Shown here one piece after another: positions 34,830-43,978 of a DNA stretch of 64,000 bases. The stretch comes from Actinomadura viridilutea (GTDB taxonomy: Bacteria > Actinomycetota > Actinomycetes > Streptosporangiales > Streptosporangiaceae). The translations under genes were made by a program, and so were the position numbers. Within the stretch, counting starts at the first letter, position 1; each line of letters opens with the position of its first letter. The stretch spans positions 58,051-122,050 of the forward strand of contig PVNI01000020.1 of the NCBI GenBank assembly GCA_003001795.1, in the 5' to 3' direction. The notes beneath the pieces were generated by a model. It did not search any database and was not told where the DNA came from. It saw only the letters and a program-made list of their open reading frames with translations.

Positions 34830-35450
34830 TCACGGATCGTCGCGTTCCGGCGCCGTCGCGCGCGAGGCGGCGCCGGAACCCTCGGCCGGGGCCCGTGCCG
34901 GAGGCTCGGCCGCGCCGAGGCCGCCGTCGCGGGAGCCGCCGCCGGAACCGTTGCGGGCGGCGAGCACGGCGCGGCGCGACAGCAGCGGCTGCACGAACCA
35001 CGCCCACGCGCACAGCGCGGCGATCACCGCGCCGCCGACGGCGGCCGCGGCGTCCGACAGCAGCGTCTCCATGATCAGCGCGGTGGCCGCGGTGATCGAC
35101 ACCGCCAGGGCCACCGCCCCGCAGATGCCGAACCGGTTGGCCCGCCGGATGAGCAGCGACTTCTGCCCCAGCCGGAACAGGATCCGGTGCTGGGTGACCG
35201 GGGCGATGAAGCAGATCGACGCCAGCGCCGCCCCGAGCAGCGCCACGTAGTACAGCGCGCGCCCGCCGTCGTCGACGTCGCGGAACCCGACCGCGAACGG
35301 CACGGTGAGCAGGAACGCGAAGAGCACCTGGACGCCGGTGACGGCCACGCGGAACCCCTGCAGCAGCTCCATCAGCTGTCGATCGAGGCGCTCGTGCTCG
35401 GTCTCGTTGCGCGGCTTCTCGTCGCCCGGTGCGGACGGCATGCGTCCCAT
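34830..35450 (-). CDS. DUF6328 family membrane protein
   Basis: About 206 residues. A charged N-terminus (ETEHERLDRQLMELLQGFRVAVTGVQVLFAFLLTVPF) leads into four transmembrane helices and a Ser/Gly/Ala-rich cytoplasmic tail. The pattern matches DUF6328, a family frequent in actinomycetes. The start is uncertain: ATG 35450 was chosen over TTG 35459 and ATG 35441, as none has a good ribosome-binding site. Function is unknown. Confidence 0.75.
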   Translation of the reverse strand: MGRMPSAPGDEKPRNETEHERLDRQLMELLQGFRVAVTGVQVLFAFLLTVPFAVGFRDVDDGGRALYYVALLGAALASICFIAPVTQHRILFRLGQKSLLIRRANRFGICGAVALAVSITAATALIMETLLSDAAAAVGGAVIAALCAWAWFVQPLLSRRAVLAARNGSGGGSRDGGLGAAEPPARAPAEGSGAASRATAPERDDP

Positions 35451-35531
35451 GCAACGCAATTACCCGGTCATTTAACTCTCAAGCCATGTCATAGGCGATG
35501 CCGGGCATGTGCGACATGGGGGCCGGGGGCG

Positions 35532-37577
35532 TCAGCCGAGCGGCGGCGGCGGCACGCGGACGGCGAGCATGGACACGTCGTCGCGCAGGTCGCCGTCGCA
35601 GAACTCCAGCAGCTCGTGCTCCACGGCGCCGAGCATGTCCTCCAAGGGGGCGGCGGCGTGCGCGGCCAGCACGTCCGTCAGCCGGTCCGCGCCGAACTGC
35701 CGCCGCGTCGCGTCGCACGCGTCCAGCACGCCGTCGGAGTGCAGGAACAGGGTGTCGCCGACGCCGAGGTGCACGGTGTCGCACCCGGCGTCGAAGACGG
35801 CGAACAGGCCGAGCGGCACGCCCCCGCCCGAGGTCGTGCGGATCACCCCGTCGGCCCGGACCACGATCGCGGGCGGATGGCCCGCCGTGGCGAGCGACAC
35901 CGTGACCCGTTCGCTGCCCTGCACGAGCACGCCCATGACCGCGGTGACGAAGCGGTCCTCGCCCAGCAGCACCTCGTTCACCTCGGCCAGCACCTCGGTC
36001 GGACCGGCCTTGCGGCGCGACAGCAGCCGGACGCCGTGCCGGGCGGTGGCGGTCACCGCCGCGGCGTCCTCGCCCTTGCCGCACACGTCGCCGAGGACCA
36101 GCCCCCAGCCGTCCGGCGTCGGGAACACGTCGTAGAAGTCGCCGCCGACCTCCACGCCGCCGGTGGCGCCCAGGTAGCGTCCGGCCAGCGCCAGCCCCGG
36201 GATCGCGGGCAGCTCCTTGGGCAGCAGGCTGGACTGCAGCGAGTCGGCGACCTGGGCGCGACGCCGGTACAGCCGGGCGGCGCGGATCACCAGGCCGACG
36301 TGGCGGCCGAGCCGCTGCACCACCGCCAGGTCGAGCAGGTCGAACGGGCCGTGCTCGCCGCCGACCGCCAGGGTGATCGTGCCCAGGCAGCGCTCGCCGT
36401 CGTCCACCGGCACGCACAGCACCGACGCGGCGCCGATCGCGAGGCAGACCGGCCGGCCGTCCTCGCACGCGCCCAGCAGCTCCAGGTCGTCCACGTGCGG
36501 GCGCAGGGCGCCGTGCCGACTGGCGAAGACGGTGCGGGGGAGGGTGTCGGGGCCGGGAGACAGCTCCTCGATCCGGCGGGCCGCCTCGACGGACGCGTCG
36601 TCCCGCGGCCCCAGCACCACCTGGCGGCGCAGCTCGACGCCCTCGGCGCGGTCGGCCTCCTCGGCGCCCGCGCCGGGCCGCCCGGGCGCGTCGGGCACCA
36701 GATCGATGATCACCCAGTCGGCCAGCTCGGCGGCCAACAGGCGGGCGCAGCGCCGCACCGCGACCGTCTCGTTGAAGACCGGCTCCTGCAGCAGCAGCTC
36801 GCCGGCGTCGGCCAGCACGTCCATCCGGTGCACGAGCGTCGCCACGGCCTCGTCATCGCGCCGCGGCGCGGGCACGGGCTCGTCGCGCGCCGGCGGGGGC
36901 ACGGGCTCGCCGCGCGCCAAGGCGGCGCGCGCCGCCCGCGGCCCGGACGGCGTCGGGGGCGCGGACGCCGCTCGGGAGGCGCGCCGGGCGGGCCGCTCCG
37001 GCGCGCGCGGGACGCCGTCGGACGGCGCGGCCGCCGCGATCACCATCGGGTCGGGTTCGCCGCGGATCCACACCCGGGCCAGGGTCACCACGGCGTCGAC
37101 GGGGGCGGCGCCGCCCAGGAAGCGCACCTGCGCGCGGTGCCGCCGCCCGGTGCGCACCACGGCGGCGAACAGCGAGCGCAGCGCGGCCCGGGTCGGCGGA
37201 TCGCAGAAGGCGGTGAACTGCTTGCCCGACACGTAACCGGGGGAGGTGCCGAGCAGCGCCGCCGCCTGCCGGTTGACGCGGCGCACGCCCGCGCCGCGGT
37301 CCAGCAGGAACAGCGGCACGGGCGCCTCCTGGAAGACCGTCCGCAGGACCCGGCGCTCGGTCTCGGCGGAGTCGACGACGCGGCCCGTCTCGGCGCCCTG
37401 CCCGGCGCCCAGGGCGCGCAGCGCGGTCAGGGCCAGCTCCAGCTCCGCCAGGGCGGCGTCGAGGGCGGCCCGCGGATCGGCCTCGCGCATGCCGGCGGCC
37501 TGGCGCAGTTCGGCGATCCGCGCCTCCAGGTCGCCGATCTCGCGTTTCAGGCTCTCGGGTTCGAGCTGGTCGGGCAT
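35532..37577 (-). CDS. PP2C/SpoIIE-family phosphatase with PAS and GAF domains
   Basis: 681 residues: an N-terminal coiled coil (EPESLKREIGDLEARIAELRQAAG), a PAS domain (about 75-190; FQEAPVPLFLLDRGAGVRRVNRQAAALLG) and an Ala/Arg/Pro-rich linker. A GAF domain (about 250-420) and a C-terminal SpoIIE phosphatase follow; the latter contains GGDFYDVFPTPDGWGLVLGDVCGKGEDAA and ends SMLAVRVP. Such proteins dephosphorylate anti-sigma antagonists of the STAS type. ATG 37577 follows AGGAG. The GAF-ANTAR gene lies 120 bases upstream on the same strand. Confidence 0.9.
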   Translation of the reverse strand: MPDQLEPESLKREIGDLEARIAELRQAAGMREADPRAALDAALAELELALTALRALGAGQGAETGRVVDSAETERRVLRTVFQEAPVPLFLLDRGAGVRRVNRQAAALLGTSPGYVSGKQFTAFCDPPTRAALRSLFAAVVRTGRRHRAQVRFLGGAAPVDAVVTLARVWIRGEPDPMVIAAAAPSDGVPRAPERPARRASRAASAPPTPSGPRAARAALARGEPVPPPARDEPVPAPRRDDEAVATLVHRMDVLADAGELLLQEPVFNETVAVRRCARLLAAELADWVIIDLVPDAPGRPGAGAEEADRAEGVELRRQVVLGPRDDASVEAARRIEELSPGPDTLPRTVFASRHGALRPHVDDLELLGACEDGRPVCLAIGAASVLCVPVDDGERCLGTITLAVGGEHGPFDLLDLAVVQRLGRHVGLVIRAARLYRRRAQVADSLQSSLLPKELPAIPGLALAGRYLGATGGVEVGGDFYDVFPTPDGWGLVLGDVCGKGEDAAAVTATARHGVRLLSRRKAGPTEVLAEVNEVLLGEDRFVTAVMGVLVQGSERVTVSLATAGHPPAIVVRADGVIRTTSGGGVPLGLFAVFDAGCDTVHLGVGDTLFLHSDGVLDACDATRRQFGADRLTDVLAAHAAAPLEDMLGAVEHELLEFCDGDLRDDVSMLAVRVPPPPLG

Positions 37578-37697
37578 GGGCACTCCTGGTGTTCCTGGGC
37601 GACGCGGCGGCGGGGACGGGACGGGTGGACGGTTTGACGGTTCGGCCGCCGCCGCGGAGCCCGTGCTCCCCGGGACGCCTGCGGCCCCTCGGACGGT

Positions 37698-38450
37698 CTA
37701 GGGGAGTCCCTGGTGTCCCACGATCCGGCCGGCCAACGCGGTCAGCTTGACGTGCCGGGTCTGGGAGAGGCGGCGCAGCTCGGCGAACGCCTGGTCGGCG
37801 TCGCAGCCCAGCGCGTGCATCAAGATGCCCTTGGCCTGGTCGACGACCGCCCGGGACTCGACCGCCTCCTGGAGCTGCACGGCGGTGCGGTGCACCTCGT
37901 CGTACTGCAGGCTGTTCGACATGGCGGCGCTGCCCTGCGCCACCAGAAGCGAGGTCAGCGCGTGCTGCCCCTGATCGCCGCGGCCGCCGGAGGTCAGGGC
38001 GCGCGGCCGCACCCCGTACAGGCTGAGGGTGACCAGCACGTGCTCTTTCACGTGGGGCGTGGTGGTGAAGCAGCGGATGCCGCGGCGCAGCAGGTCGGCC
38101 GTGCTCTCGGGCCACCGCGTCTCGGCCAGGACGTCCTCGGAGACGACGGCCCGGCGGGTGCGGACGACGTCGTACAGCGGCCCGTGGCCGCGCGCCAGCT
38201 GCCGGTCGACTTCTTCCGCCAGGTCGGGATGGCTGGCCGAGGACGCCAGCGGTTCGGGGCGCTCGTCGGCGGACCGCGGAGTGCTCCAGCGCACGCCGGA
38301 CGCGCCCGCGCACCCCGGCACCGCACGGGCCGCCAGTTCGGTGACGCGGTGCAGCGTGCCCACGTCCGAGGACTCCCCCACGACCCCGAGACGGGCGATT
38401 TCGAAGGCGAGCCTGTCGGTGAGAACGGATTCGGCCGGCGCCACATCCAC
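37698..38450 (-). CDS. GAF and ANTAR domain-containing antiterminator
   Basis: 250 residues. Residues 1-170 are a GAF-like sensor (TLHRVTELAARAVPGCAGASGVRW, then EDVLAETRWPESTADLLRRGIRCF). The C-terminal 60 residues are an ANTAR RNA-binding domain (VQLQEAVESRAVVDQAKGILMHALGCDADQAFAELRRLSQTRHVKL). ANTAR proteins bind paired RNA hairpins and prevent termination. The GTG start at 38450 is the only suitable one. It precedes the PP2C gene. Confidence 0.88.
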   Translation of the reverse strand: MDVAPAESVLTDRLAFEIARLGVVGESSDVGTLHRVTELAARAVPGCAGASGVRWSTPRSADERPEPLASSASHPDLAEEVDRQLARGHGPLYDVVRTRRAVVSEDVLAETRWPESTADLLRRGIRCFTTTPHVKEHVLVTLSLYGVRPRALTSGGRGDQGQHALTSLLVAQGSAAMSNSLQYDEVHRTAVQLQEAVESRAVVDQAKGILMHALGCDADQAFAELRRLSQTRHVKLTALAGRIVGHQGLP

Positions 38451-38648
38451 GACGGTATCCTCTCGAACGACCGCTTCATACCCTCACGGCGCGATCTGTC
38501 CACGAGATCGGCGCGGATCGCCGGGGAACACGCACTCATATATCGGGACGCGCAACAGCCGACAATGGACTTCGCGGGCCTGGTCGGCGGCGCCGCGGGA
38601 GTGCGGGAGAGAAGTCCGTGCGGGGGACTCGTACGGGGGCGCGGGGCC

Positions 38649-39074
38649 TCAGAGGTTCGGCGGCGCCTGGCTGATTCCGGACAGCACGCCCGGGTCGACG
38701 CCGCCCGCGCGCGCCAGGTCGCCGAGGGAGACGATGCCCAGCGGGCGCTGCTCGTCGTCCACCACCGGGAGCCGACGGACCGCCTGCTCGCGCATCAGCC
38801 GGGCGGCGGTGTCGAGGTCGTCGTCCGGGCCGATCGTCACCAGGTCCGCGCTGCACACCTCGCCGAGCGGGGTGTGGCGGGCGTCCCGCCGCTCGGCCAC
38901 GCCCCGGACCACGATGTCGCGGTCGGTGACCAGCCCGCACAGCCGTCCGTCCAGCGTGACGAGGACGTCGCCGATCCCCTCGTCCCGCATGATCCGCGCG
39001 GCGTCGTACAGGGTGGCGTCCAGTGGCAATGCCCGCGACCCCCGGGTCATGACGTCGCTGACTCTTCGCGACAC
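38649..39074 (-). CDS. CBS-domain protein
   Basis: 141 residues made of two CBS motifs. The first is VSDVMTRGSRALPLDATLYDAARIMRDEGIGDVLV followed by GLVTDRDIVVRGV. The second is VCSADLVTIGPDDDLDTAARLMREQAVRRLPVVDD followed by GIVSLGDLAR. These usually bind adenine nucleotides and may act as energy sensors. The GTG start at 39074 has AAGGAG nine bases upstream. It is monocistronic. Confidence 0.93.
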   Translation of the reverse strand: MSRRVSDVMTRGSRALPLDATLYDAARIMRDEGIGDVLVTLDGRLCGLVTDRDIVVRGVAERRDARHTPLGEVCSADLVTIGPDDDLDTAARLMREQAVRRLPVVDDEQRPLGIVSLGDLARAGGVDPGVLSGISQAPPNL

Positions 39075-39244
39075 GTTTGACAGCTCCTTTGCGCTCGTGC
39101 GGCGTTGAGATGGCGTGCCTCGCGCCTACCCGTGCGTCGCGGGGGTATGCGCGGCACGGCCGTCCGGCCCGGCCTCGGCCGCGCCGCGCGCCCTCCACCA
39201 GGTGAAGGCCCAGGGGGTCGGAAGGTCGACAAGGGTGCGGACGA

Positions 39245-39709
39245 TCAGAACGCGAACACCGATCCGGTCTGGGAGCGCAGCACGCAGTCGTTCGGGTACT
39301 GCTTGCGGAAGTTGACCTGACGTCCCCGCCAGGTGCCCTTGGCCGCCGCCACCACGGGCGCGTACATCATGGTGCACACGGTGCCGTCCGGCTCGCGCGC
39401 CGGGTTGCCGTTGCGGCGGTTGAGCTCCGCGCACGCTTTCGCGGCCTTCGGATGGCTGCCGCCGTGCGGGTGGCAGCGCAGCGTGACCATGCGGGTCCCG
39501 GACGTGTCCTTGGCCGGGTACGTCAAGGTCAGGCGCAGCTCGGAGCGGACGCGGTGTTTCGGAGCGGCGCTCCGCCCGGCGGCGCGGGCCGTCGAGTGAT
39601 CGGCGGTGTGATCGGCGGTGTGATCGGCGGTGCGGTCGGCGAGGGCGGGCGCGGCGGGCAGCGCCGCCAGGGCCGCGCCGGCGAGCGCGGTCGCGACGAG
39701 ATGAAGCAT
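39245..39709 (-). CDS. Secreted subtilisin-inhibitor-like protein (SSI family)
   Basis: 154 residues. A signal peptide (MLHLVATALAGAALAALPAAPALA) is followed by a short repetitive linker and the SSI domain. The domain has LTLTYPAKD, MVTLRCHPHGGSHPKAAKACAELN and the reactive loop GTVCTMMYAPVVA; by alignment with Streptomyces SSI the P1 residue is Met. It ends in YPNDCVLRSQTGSVFAF, with the four family cysteines present. It should inhibit subtilisin-like proteases outside the cell. ATG 39709 follows GGGGGA. It lies downstream of sigR beyond a terminator. Confidence 0.9.
   Translation of the reverse strand: MLHLVATALAGAALAALPAAPALADRTADHTADHTADHSTARAAGRSAAPKHRVRSELRLTLTYPAKDTSGTRMVTLRCHPHGGSHPKAAKACAELNRRNGNPAREPDGTVCTMMYAPVVAAAKGTWRGRQVNFRKQYPNDCVLRSQTGSVFAF
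39598..39634. repeat. 12-base repeat in the SSI linker, three copies
   Basis: The unit TGATCGGCGGTG is repeated three times, giving the protein sequence ADHTADHTADH between signal peptide and inhibitor domain. Copy number could vary without affecting the frame. Confidence 0.7.
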
Positions 39710-39810
39710 GAAATCCCCCGGTGTTATCGCTTCGGTCGTGGTCCAGGAATGGACATGCCCCACTGTAGTCAAGTGACTACGTAGCGTCCGGGAGAGGGTC
39801 GAGCAAAGGC

Positions 39811-39846
39811 GAGAGCCTGCGGTCACCGACGTGACCGCAGGCTCTC
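39811..39846 (-). terminator. Terminator after sigR
   Basis: A perfect 16-base-pair stem (GAGAGCCTGCGGTCAC and its complement) with a 4-base loop. It lies about 50 bases after the sigma-factor stop. Confidence 0.85.
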
Positions 39847-39893
39847 GGGAATGCGGGGCGACGTTCTGCTCGTGCGTCGCGGGCGTGCCGCGC

Positions 39894-40463
39894 TCATGCC
39901 GCGAGCGTGTGCGCGCGGCGGTGGTCGGCCAGGGCCTCGCGCAGCTGGCGGCGCCCCCGGTGCAGCCGTGACATCACCGTGCCGATGGGGGTGCCCATCA
40001 TCTCGGCGATCTCCTTGTAGGCGTATCCCTCGACGTCGGCCAGGTAGACCGCGTCGCGGAACTCCTTGGGCAGCGCCCGCAGCGCCTCGACGATCTCCCC
40101 GTCCGGGATGCGCTCCAGCGCCTCGGACTCGGCGGAGCGGAACCCGGCCGCGTGCGTGGCGGCCTGGGAGATCTGCCACTCCTCCAGCTCCTCGGAGCCG
40201 GCGCGCTGCGGCTCACGCTGCCGCTTGCGGTAGCTGTTGATGAAGTTGTTGGTGAGGATGCGGTGCAGCCACGCCTTGAGGTTGGTGCCCTCCTTGAACT
40301 GGTGGAAGTTCACGTACGCCTTGGCGAGGGTCTCCTGCACGAGGTCCTCGGCGTCGGCGCTGTTGCGCGTCATGCGCACGGCGCTGGCGTACAGCGGGTC
40401 GACCAGCGGCAGGACGTCGCGCTCGTACCGCGCGGTGTCCGCCGGGCGGTGCTGGGCAGGCAT
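39894..40463 (-). CDS. sigR: ECF sigma factor of the SigR/SigH (group 12) type
   Basis: 189 residues from ATG 40463. Region 2 is VDPLYASAVRMTRNSADAEDLVQETLAKAYVNFHQFKEGTNLKAWLHRILTNNFINSYRKRQREP. Region 4 is LPKEFRDAVYLADVEGYAYKEIAEMMGTPIGTVMSRLHRGRRQLRE. Both closely match Streptomyces SigR, which controls the disulfide-stress response. A longer in-frame start at GTG 40586 would add 41 residues, as in the known long SigR isoform; neither start has a strong ribosome-binding site. The usual downstream gene rsrA (anti-sigma factor) is missing. Confidence 0.9.
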   Translation of the reverse strand: MPAQHRPADTARYERDVLPLVDPLYASAVRMTRNSADAEDLVQETLAKAYVNFHQFKEGTNLKAWLHRILTNNFINSYRKRQREPQRAGSEELEEWQISQAATHAAGFRSAESEALERIPDGEIVEALRALPKEFRDAVYLADVEGYAYKEIAEMMGTPIGTVMSRLHRGRRQLREALADHRRAHTLAA

Positions 40464-41182
40464 GGTCGCAGATGGCAAAGTCGCTCCCCGAAGAGGTCGT
40501 GACCCGGAGCGGGCCGGTTGCTTGGGCACGGCCGGTGCGTGCTTTCCGGGCGGTTCGGCCGCCCCCTGCAAGGGGTTACGTTTCACCGTTCCGGCCGGTT
40601 CGGCGCCGGTGGGTGACGCGGTGCGGCGGGTGTCGTCGCATTCCGCGAAGACGGCTCCCGGAGACCTTCCCCGGTGAGACCGGGCGAACCTGGTCGGATC
40701 TCGGCGCCGTGGCGCGCCGGCCGAGCGGGTGCGCGGACCGGCGCGGTTCCTGGAGCGATCCCGTCATCGGGATGTCGCGGGTCGCGCCCGATCGGCGCCG
40801 CCACTTCGTCGATGGCGTTCCCAGTAAATAAGACGCCAAAGGTTAGCAGATCGGTTGCGTGGCGTCCGTCACATTTTACTAGTACGCGGCTCTTTCCGTT
40901 CCGTTCCAGGGTATAGGGCCGCGTCAAGACGAGCGGGGGCGACCCCTGCCACTCGCCCGGAACGAGCGGACTAAGAGCGCCTCGCAGAAGGGCCCTCCTC
41001 GCCGCAAAGCCCTGGACGCGGCGTGCGCGCCGCCCACCCGGTCTTCGCTGGAGATCGAACACGCCCGGCGCTCGACAGGAGATTGTCGCTGTTGCGACAG
41101 ATTCTGGCGGACGCCGGTTGGTGGTGCGATCGGTAGTCGACGGCCCGTCCGCCGCGGGCGGGCACGGCGACTTGGGGGTCAG
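40464..41182. other. 719-base region between sigR and the gene at 41183
   Basis: It contains the possible N-terminal extension of sigR (to 40586) and an AT-rich pocket at 40825-40890 (with TTTACTAGTACG) that probably holds divergent promoters. A search by eye for a SigR-type GGGAAT/GTT promoter found only a weak GGGAAC near 40820 without the GTT element. Frames in this region look like non-coding noise. Confidence 0.5.
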
Positions 41183-42079
41183 GTGGGCGAACTGCTGACG
41201 CTGCCGGTTCCGGAGACCCTGCGCGCCACGTACGTCGCAGCGCTTCCGGCGCCGACCGCGGACCCGCGCGAGCTGGTCCGCGAGCGGGTCGCCCGGCACG
41301 TCGCGCCGCCGCTGCGCGACCTGGTGCTGGGCATGCTCGACAGTCCCCTGATGGCGCTCGACCTGCGCTCCGCGGAGGACGTCCCCCCGCCGCCCGCCCG
41401 GCTCCTGGCCGCCTACGGCGCCACCCGCGCCGACCTGGCCGCCTTGGCGGCCGCGTCCCATCTGCTGGTCGTGCACGCCTCCTACCGTCCGGGCTGGCCC
41501 CCGGCGCACGAGTGGGCGGCCCGCGCCGCCGCCGGAGCGGTCGGCCGCCCCGTCGTGGACGTCTTCACCCCGCAGGTGCTCGCCGCCGACCTCCTGGAAC
41601 GCTCCCTGCCCGACCCGGACGGCGCCGTCCGCCTCGTGGACTGGATGCTCCTCCCGCACACCGCCGGACGGCACGGCTTCTGGTTCACCACCCGGGGCCT
41701 GGCCCGCTTCGGCCTGCCGGAGCTGCAGACCGAGAACGTCCCGCCGCCCCTGGTCGAGACCTGGGGCCGGTTCCTCAACGGCGTCGCCCGCCGCCTGCTC
41801 GACCTGTGGCTCGCCGCGCTGTCCGCCGGCGCGCCCCCGCCGGTCGTGGAGCTGCCCGAGATCGTCTCCGTCGGCCTGCAGGACGTGGCCGCCGCCCACG
41901 GCGAGCGGACCGTCCTGCGCCGCGAGGTGGCCGTGCGGCTGCGCCTGGACCCGGTCGACACCGGCGACGGCGAGGAACCCGTCCTCACCGTGCTCGCGGC
42001 GGACGACGGCCCCGACCGGCTGGAGCACCTGTGCGCGGCGCTGTTCGGCTCCTCGTCCCCAGCGGCCGGATGGTCATGA
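41183..42079 (+). CDS. Uncharacterised protein
   Basis: 298 residues with no secure family. Conserved-looking core: AASHLLVVHASYRPGWPPAHEWAARAAAGAVGRPVVDVFTPQVL, then FWFTTRGLARFGLPELQTENVPP. The latter faintly recalls DUF4261-type proteins. There is no signal peptide or transmembrane helix, so it is probably cytoplasmic. The GTG start at 41183 follows GGGGG. The gene at 42138 is 58 bases downstream on the same strand and may be co-transcribed. Confidence 0.65.
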   Translation: MGELLTLPVPETLRATYVAALPAPTADPRELVRERVARHVAPPLRDLVLGMLDSPLMALDLRSAEDVPPPPARLLAAYGATRADLAALAAASHLLVVHASYRPGWPPAHEWAARAAAGAVGRPVVDVFTPQVLAADLLERSLPDPDGAVRLVDWMLLPHTAGRHGFWFTTRGLARFGLPELQTENVPPPLVETWGRFLNGVARRLLDLWLAALSAGAPPPVVELPEIVSVGLQDVAAAHGERTVLRREVAVRLRLDPVDTGDGEEPVLTVLAADDGPDRLEHLCAALFGSSSPAAGWS

Positions 42080-42137
42080 TCGCGCGTCCCGCCCGTCGCC
42101 TTGCCGACGATCATCTCCGCGGCGCAGGATCGGGAAC

Positions 42138-43976
42138 GTGAGAACCGGCCCGCGCGACCGCCCGCGTCCCGAACCCGAGCCCGGGGGGCCCGAGGAGCCC
42201 GATCCTCCCGTCCCCCACCCGGGCGACGTCCACGTCGCCGGACGCCGCTTCGTCCGCCGCGCACAGCGGCCCGCCGACTGGAGCCCCGTCCGCACCGACA
42301 CCCCGTCGGCGGCCGCCGCACCCGGTGCCCACGACCTGCCCCAGACGGCCGCGGGCTCCATGGCGTCCGGCACGTCCGCCTCCGCGCCACCCCACGCCGC
42401 CCGACCACCCGGAGCATGGGAGCAAGCAGGCCCTCCACCGCAGGCGCGTGGGCAAGCCCCCGATCGCACTGCCCCTGTCCACATGCCCGGCCCCGCTGCC
42501 GGGACGGGTGTCGAGCCGGGGGTGTCGGGGGCGTCGGGACCCGCGCCTGCGCAGTCGGGTAGTGCGGCTGAGTTCGCTGCGGGTGCCGCGCCCACGTCGT
42601 CGAATGGGGCCACTGGGGCCTTTGACGGTTCTGCGGACTGGGTTCGGGCGGGTGAGCGACCGATTCCTCCGCTAGAGCCATCGGGTCACGGCTCGCAGCC
42701 GGCTGAGCCTGGTGGTGCGTCATCTGCGGCCGCGGGGGAGACGTCTAGTCCTCCCGCCGAGCCGAGTACGTCGGGTGCCGGGGCGACGTGGTCGGGGCCG
42801 TCTGGAGCGTCCGCGGACTGGGTTCCCGCCGGAGAGCGACCGGTTTCTCCGCTAGAGCCGTTCGGGCATGGCGCGGAGCGCGCCGAGCCGGGTGCGTCGC
42901 AGTCCGGCGAGGTGGCTGATCTTGCTGCGGGTGCTTCGACGGATGCGTCCTCGGCCGTGTCGGCGGAGACCTCCGGCGGATCCGCGGACTGGGCGCCCGT
43001 GACGGAACGGTCGGGGCGCTCGGCGGAGCCGGCCGGTCACAACGCCGAGCGTCCGGCCGATCACGCCGTGGAGAGCGGCGGTGCGGCGGAGCCTCCGCGC
43101 CCGGCGGAGTCGGGCCAGATCGACGGAAGGGGGAGAGTGGAGGACGAGCCTCGCGAGGTCCGCGCCGTCGCCGCGACGATCGATGGTGACCCGCCGCCGG
43201 TGACGTTCTCGAAGGAGCCGGACGGCGTCATGGCCGCCCCGGAGCGGCGTGAAGCGCTGGTGGAGGAGTTCATCGGCGAGTTCGTCGGCAGCGGCGCCTG
43301 GCAGGCGATGCTGGCCGTGCTCGAAGGGGCGTTCCCCGGGCTGGGGCTGGCGGCGCGGCTGGATCGCGGGGCCGACGGCCTGTGGGAGATCACGGACGTC
43401 CTCGACCGGACGGGCGGCACGCGGCTCGGCGTGCCGGTGTGGCTGGACGACGCGGGGATGGTCTTCGACCTCAGCGCGCACCGGTCCCGGGGCGTGCGGA
43501 CCGTCCGACCCCAGAAGCGGGCGCGGGCGTCGTGGCCGTACGCGGGGGCGTTCGTCATCGACACGCTCGACCCGCTGCGGTACCACCGGGCCGTCGGAGG
43601 GCCGATGGCGCCGGGCGCCCGGCCCGGCAGGCCCCGCGAGGGGGCGCTGGCCGCCGCGCCGCCCGGTGAGGACGACGACACCGGCGTGGTGATCGTCGCC
43701 GATCTGACCGCGGCGGGGGTCCGCATCTTGGACTCGGCGGCGCTGTGGCGCCACGCGGGACGCATCGTGGCGGCCGCGCTGCACGACCCCGCGCGGCCCG
43801 ACAGCCGGGCGCGGGCCCGCCGGGCGCTCGGCGCGCTGCGGCGGGTCGTGGTCGTCGACCCCGGCCTCGGGCTCGGGCTGTGCCTGCGCGTCGACGCGTC
43901 CCGCACGCCCCGCTGCCTGCTGGCGTTCGGCATCGACCGCACCGGGGCGCAGGCGCCGCGCTTCCTGCGCCCCTGA
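42138..43976 (+). CDS. Uncharacterised protein with three degenerate repeats and a C-terminal domain
   Basis: 612 residues. Residues 1-330 are low complexity, rich in Ala, Pro, Gly, Ser and Glu. Within them a module of about 60 residues recurs three times, each starting (G/A)SADW and continuing GERP(I/V)xPLEPxGHG or a decayed version (DNA starts near 42632, 42812 and 42983). From about 365 there is a folded domain (ERREALVEEFIGEFVGSGAWQAMLAVLEGAFPGLGLAARLD, ending CLLAFGIDRTGAQAPRFLRP) of unknown family. GTG 42138 follows a GGATCGGG stretch. It meets the next gene tail to tail, two bases apart. Confidence 0.7.
   Translation: MRTGPRDRPRPEPEPGGPEEPDPPVPHPGDVHVAGRRFVRRAQRPADWSPVRTDTPSAAAAPGAHDLPQTAAGSMASGTSASAPPHAARPPGAWEQAGPPPQARGQAPDRTAPVHMPGPAAGTGVEPGVSGASGPAPAQSGSAAEFAAGAAPTSSNGATGAFDGSADWVRAGERPIPPLEPSGHGSQPAEPGGASSAAAGETSSPPAEPSTSGAGATWSGPSGASADWVPAGERPVSPLEPFGHGAERAEPGASQSGEVADLAAGASTDASSAVSAETSGGSADWAPVTERSGRSAEPAGHNAERPADHAVESGGAAEPPRPAESGQIDGRGRVEDEPREVRAVAATIDGDPPPVTFSKEPDGVMAAPERREALVEEFIGEFVGSGAWQAMLAVLEGAFPGLGLAARLDRGADGLWEITDVLDRTGGTRLGVPVWLDDAGMVFDLSAHRSRGVRTVRPQKRARASWPYAGAFVIDTLDPLRYHRAVGGPMAPGARPGRPREGALAAAPPGEDDDTGVVIVADLTAAGVRILDSAALWRHAGRIVAAALHDPARPDSRARARRALGALRRVVVVDPGLGLGLCLRVDASRTPRCLLAFGIDRTGAQAPRFLRP
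42625..43070 (+). repeat. Three imperfect ~171-180 base repeats inside the coding region
   Basis: Copies start near GCGGACTGGG at 42632, 42812 and 42983. The first two retain a long shared segment (GTTC, GAGCGACCG, CCGCTAGAGCC); the third has diverged. Confidence 0.7.
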
Positions 43977-43978
43977 CG

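Noticed and set aside
40463..40900. SigR-dependent autoregulatory promoter upstream of sigR
   Set aside because: Only a partial GGGAAC was seen near 40820; the matching GTT at 18-19 bases was not found.
40674..40916. Short plus-strand frame between sigR and the gene at 41183
   Set aside because: No ribosome-binding site and no protein-like composition; it covers the likely promoter region.
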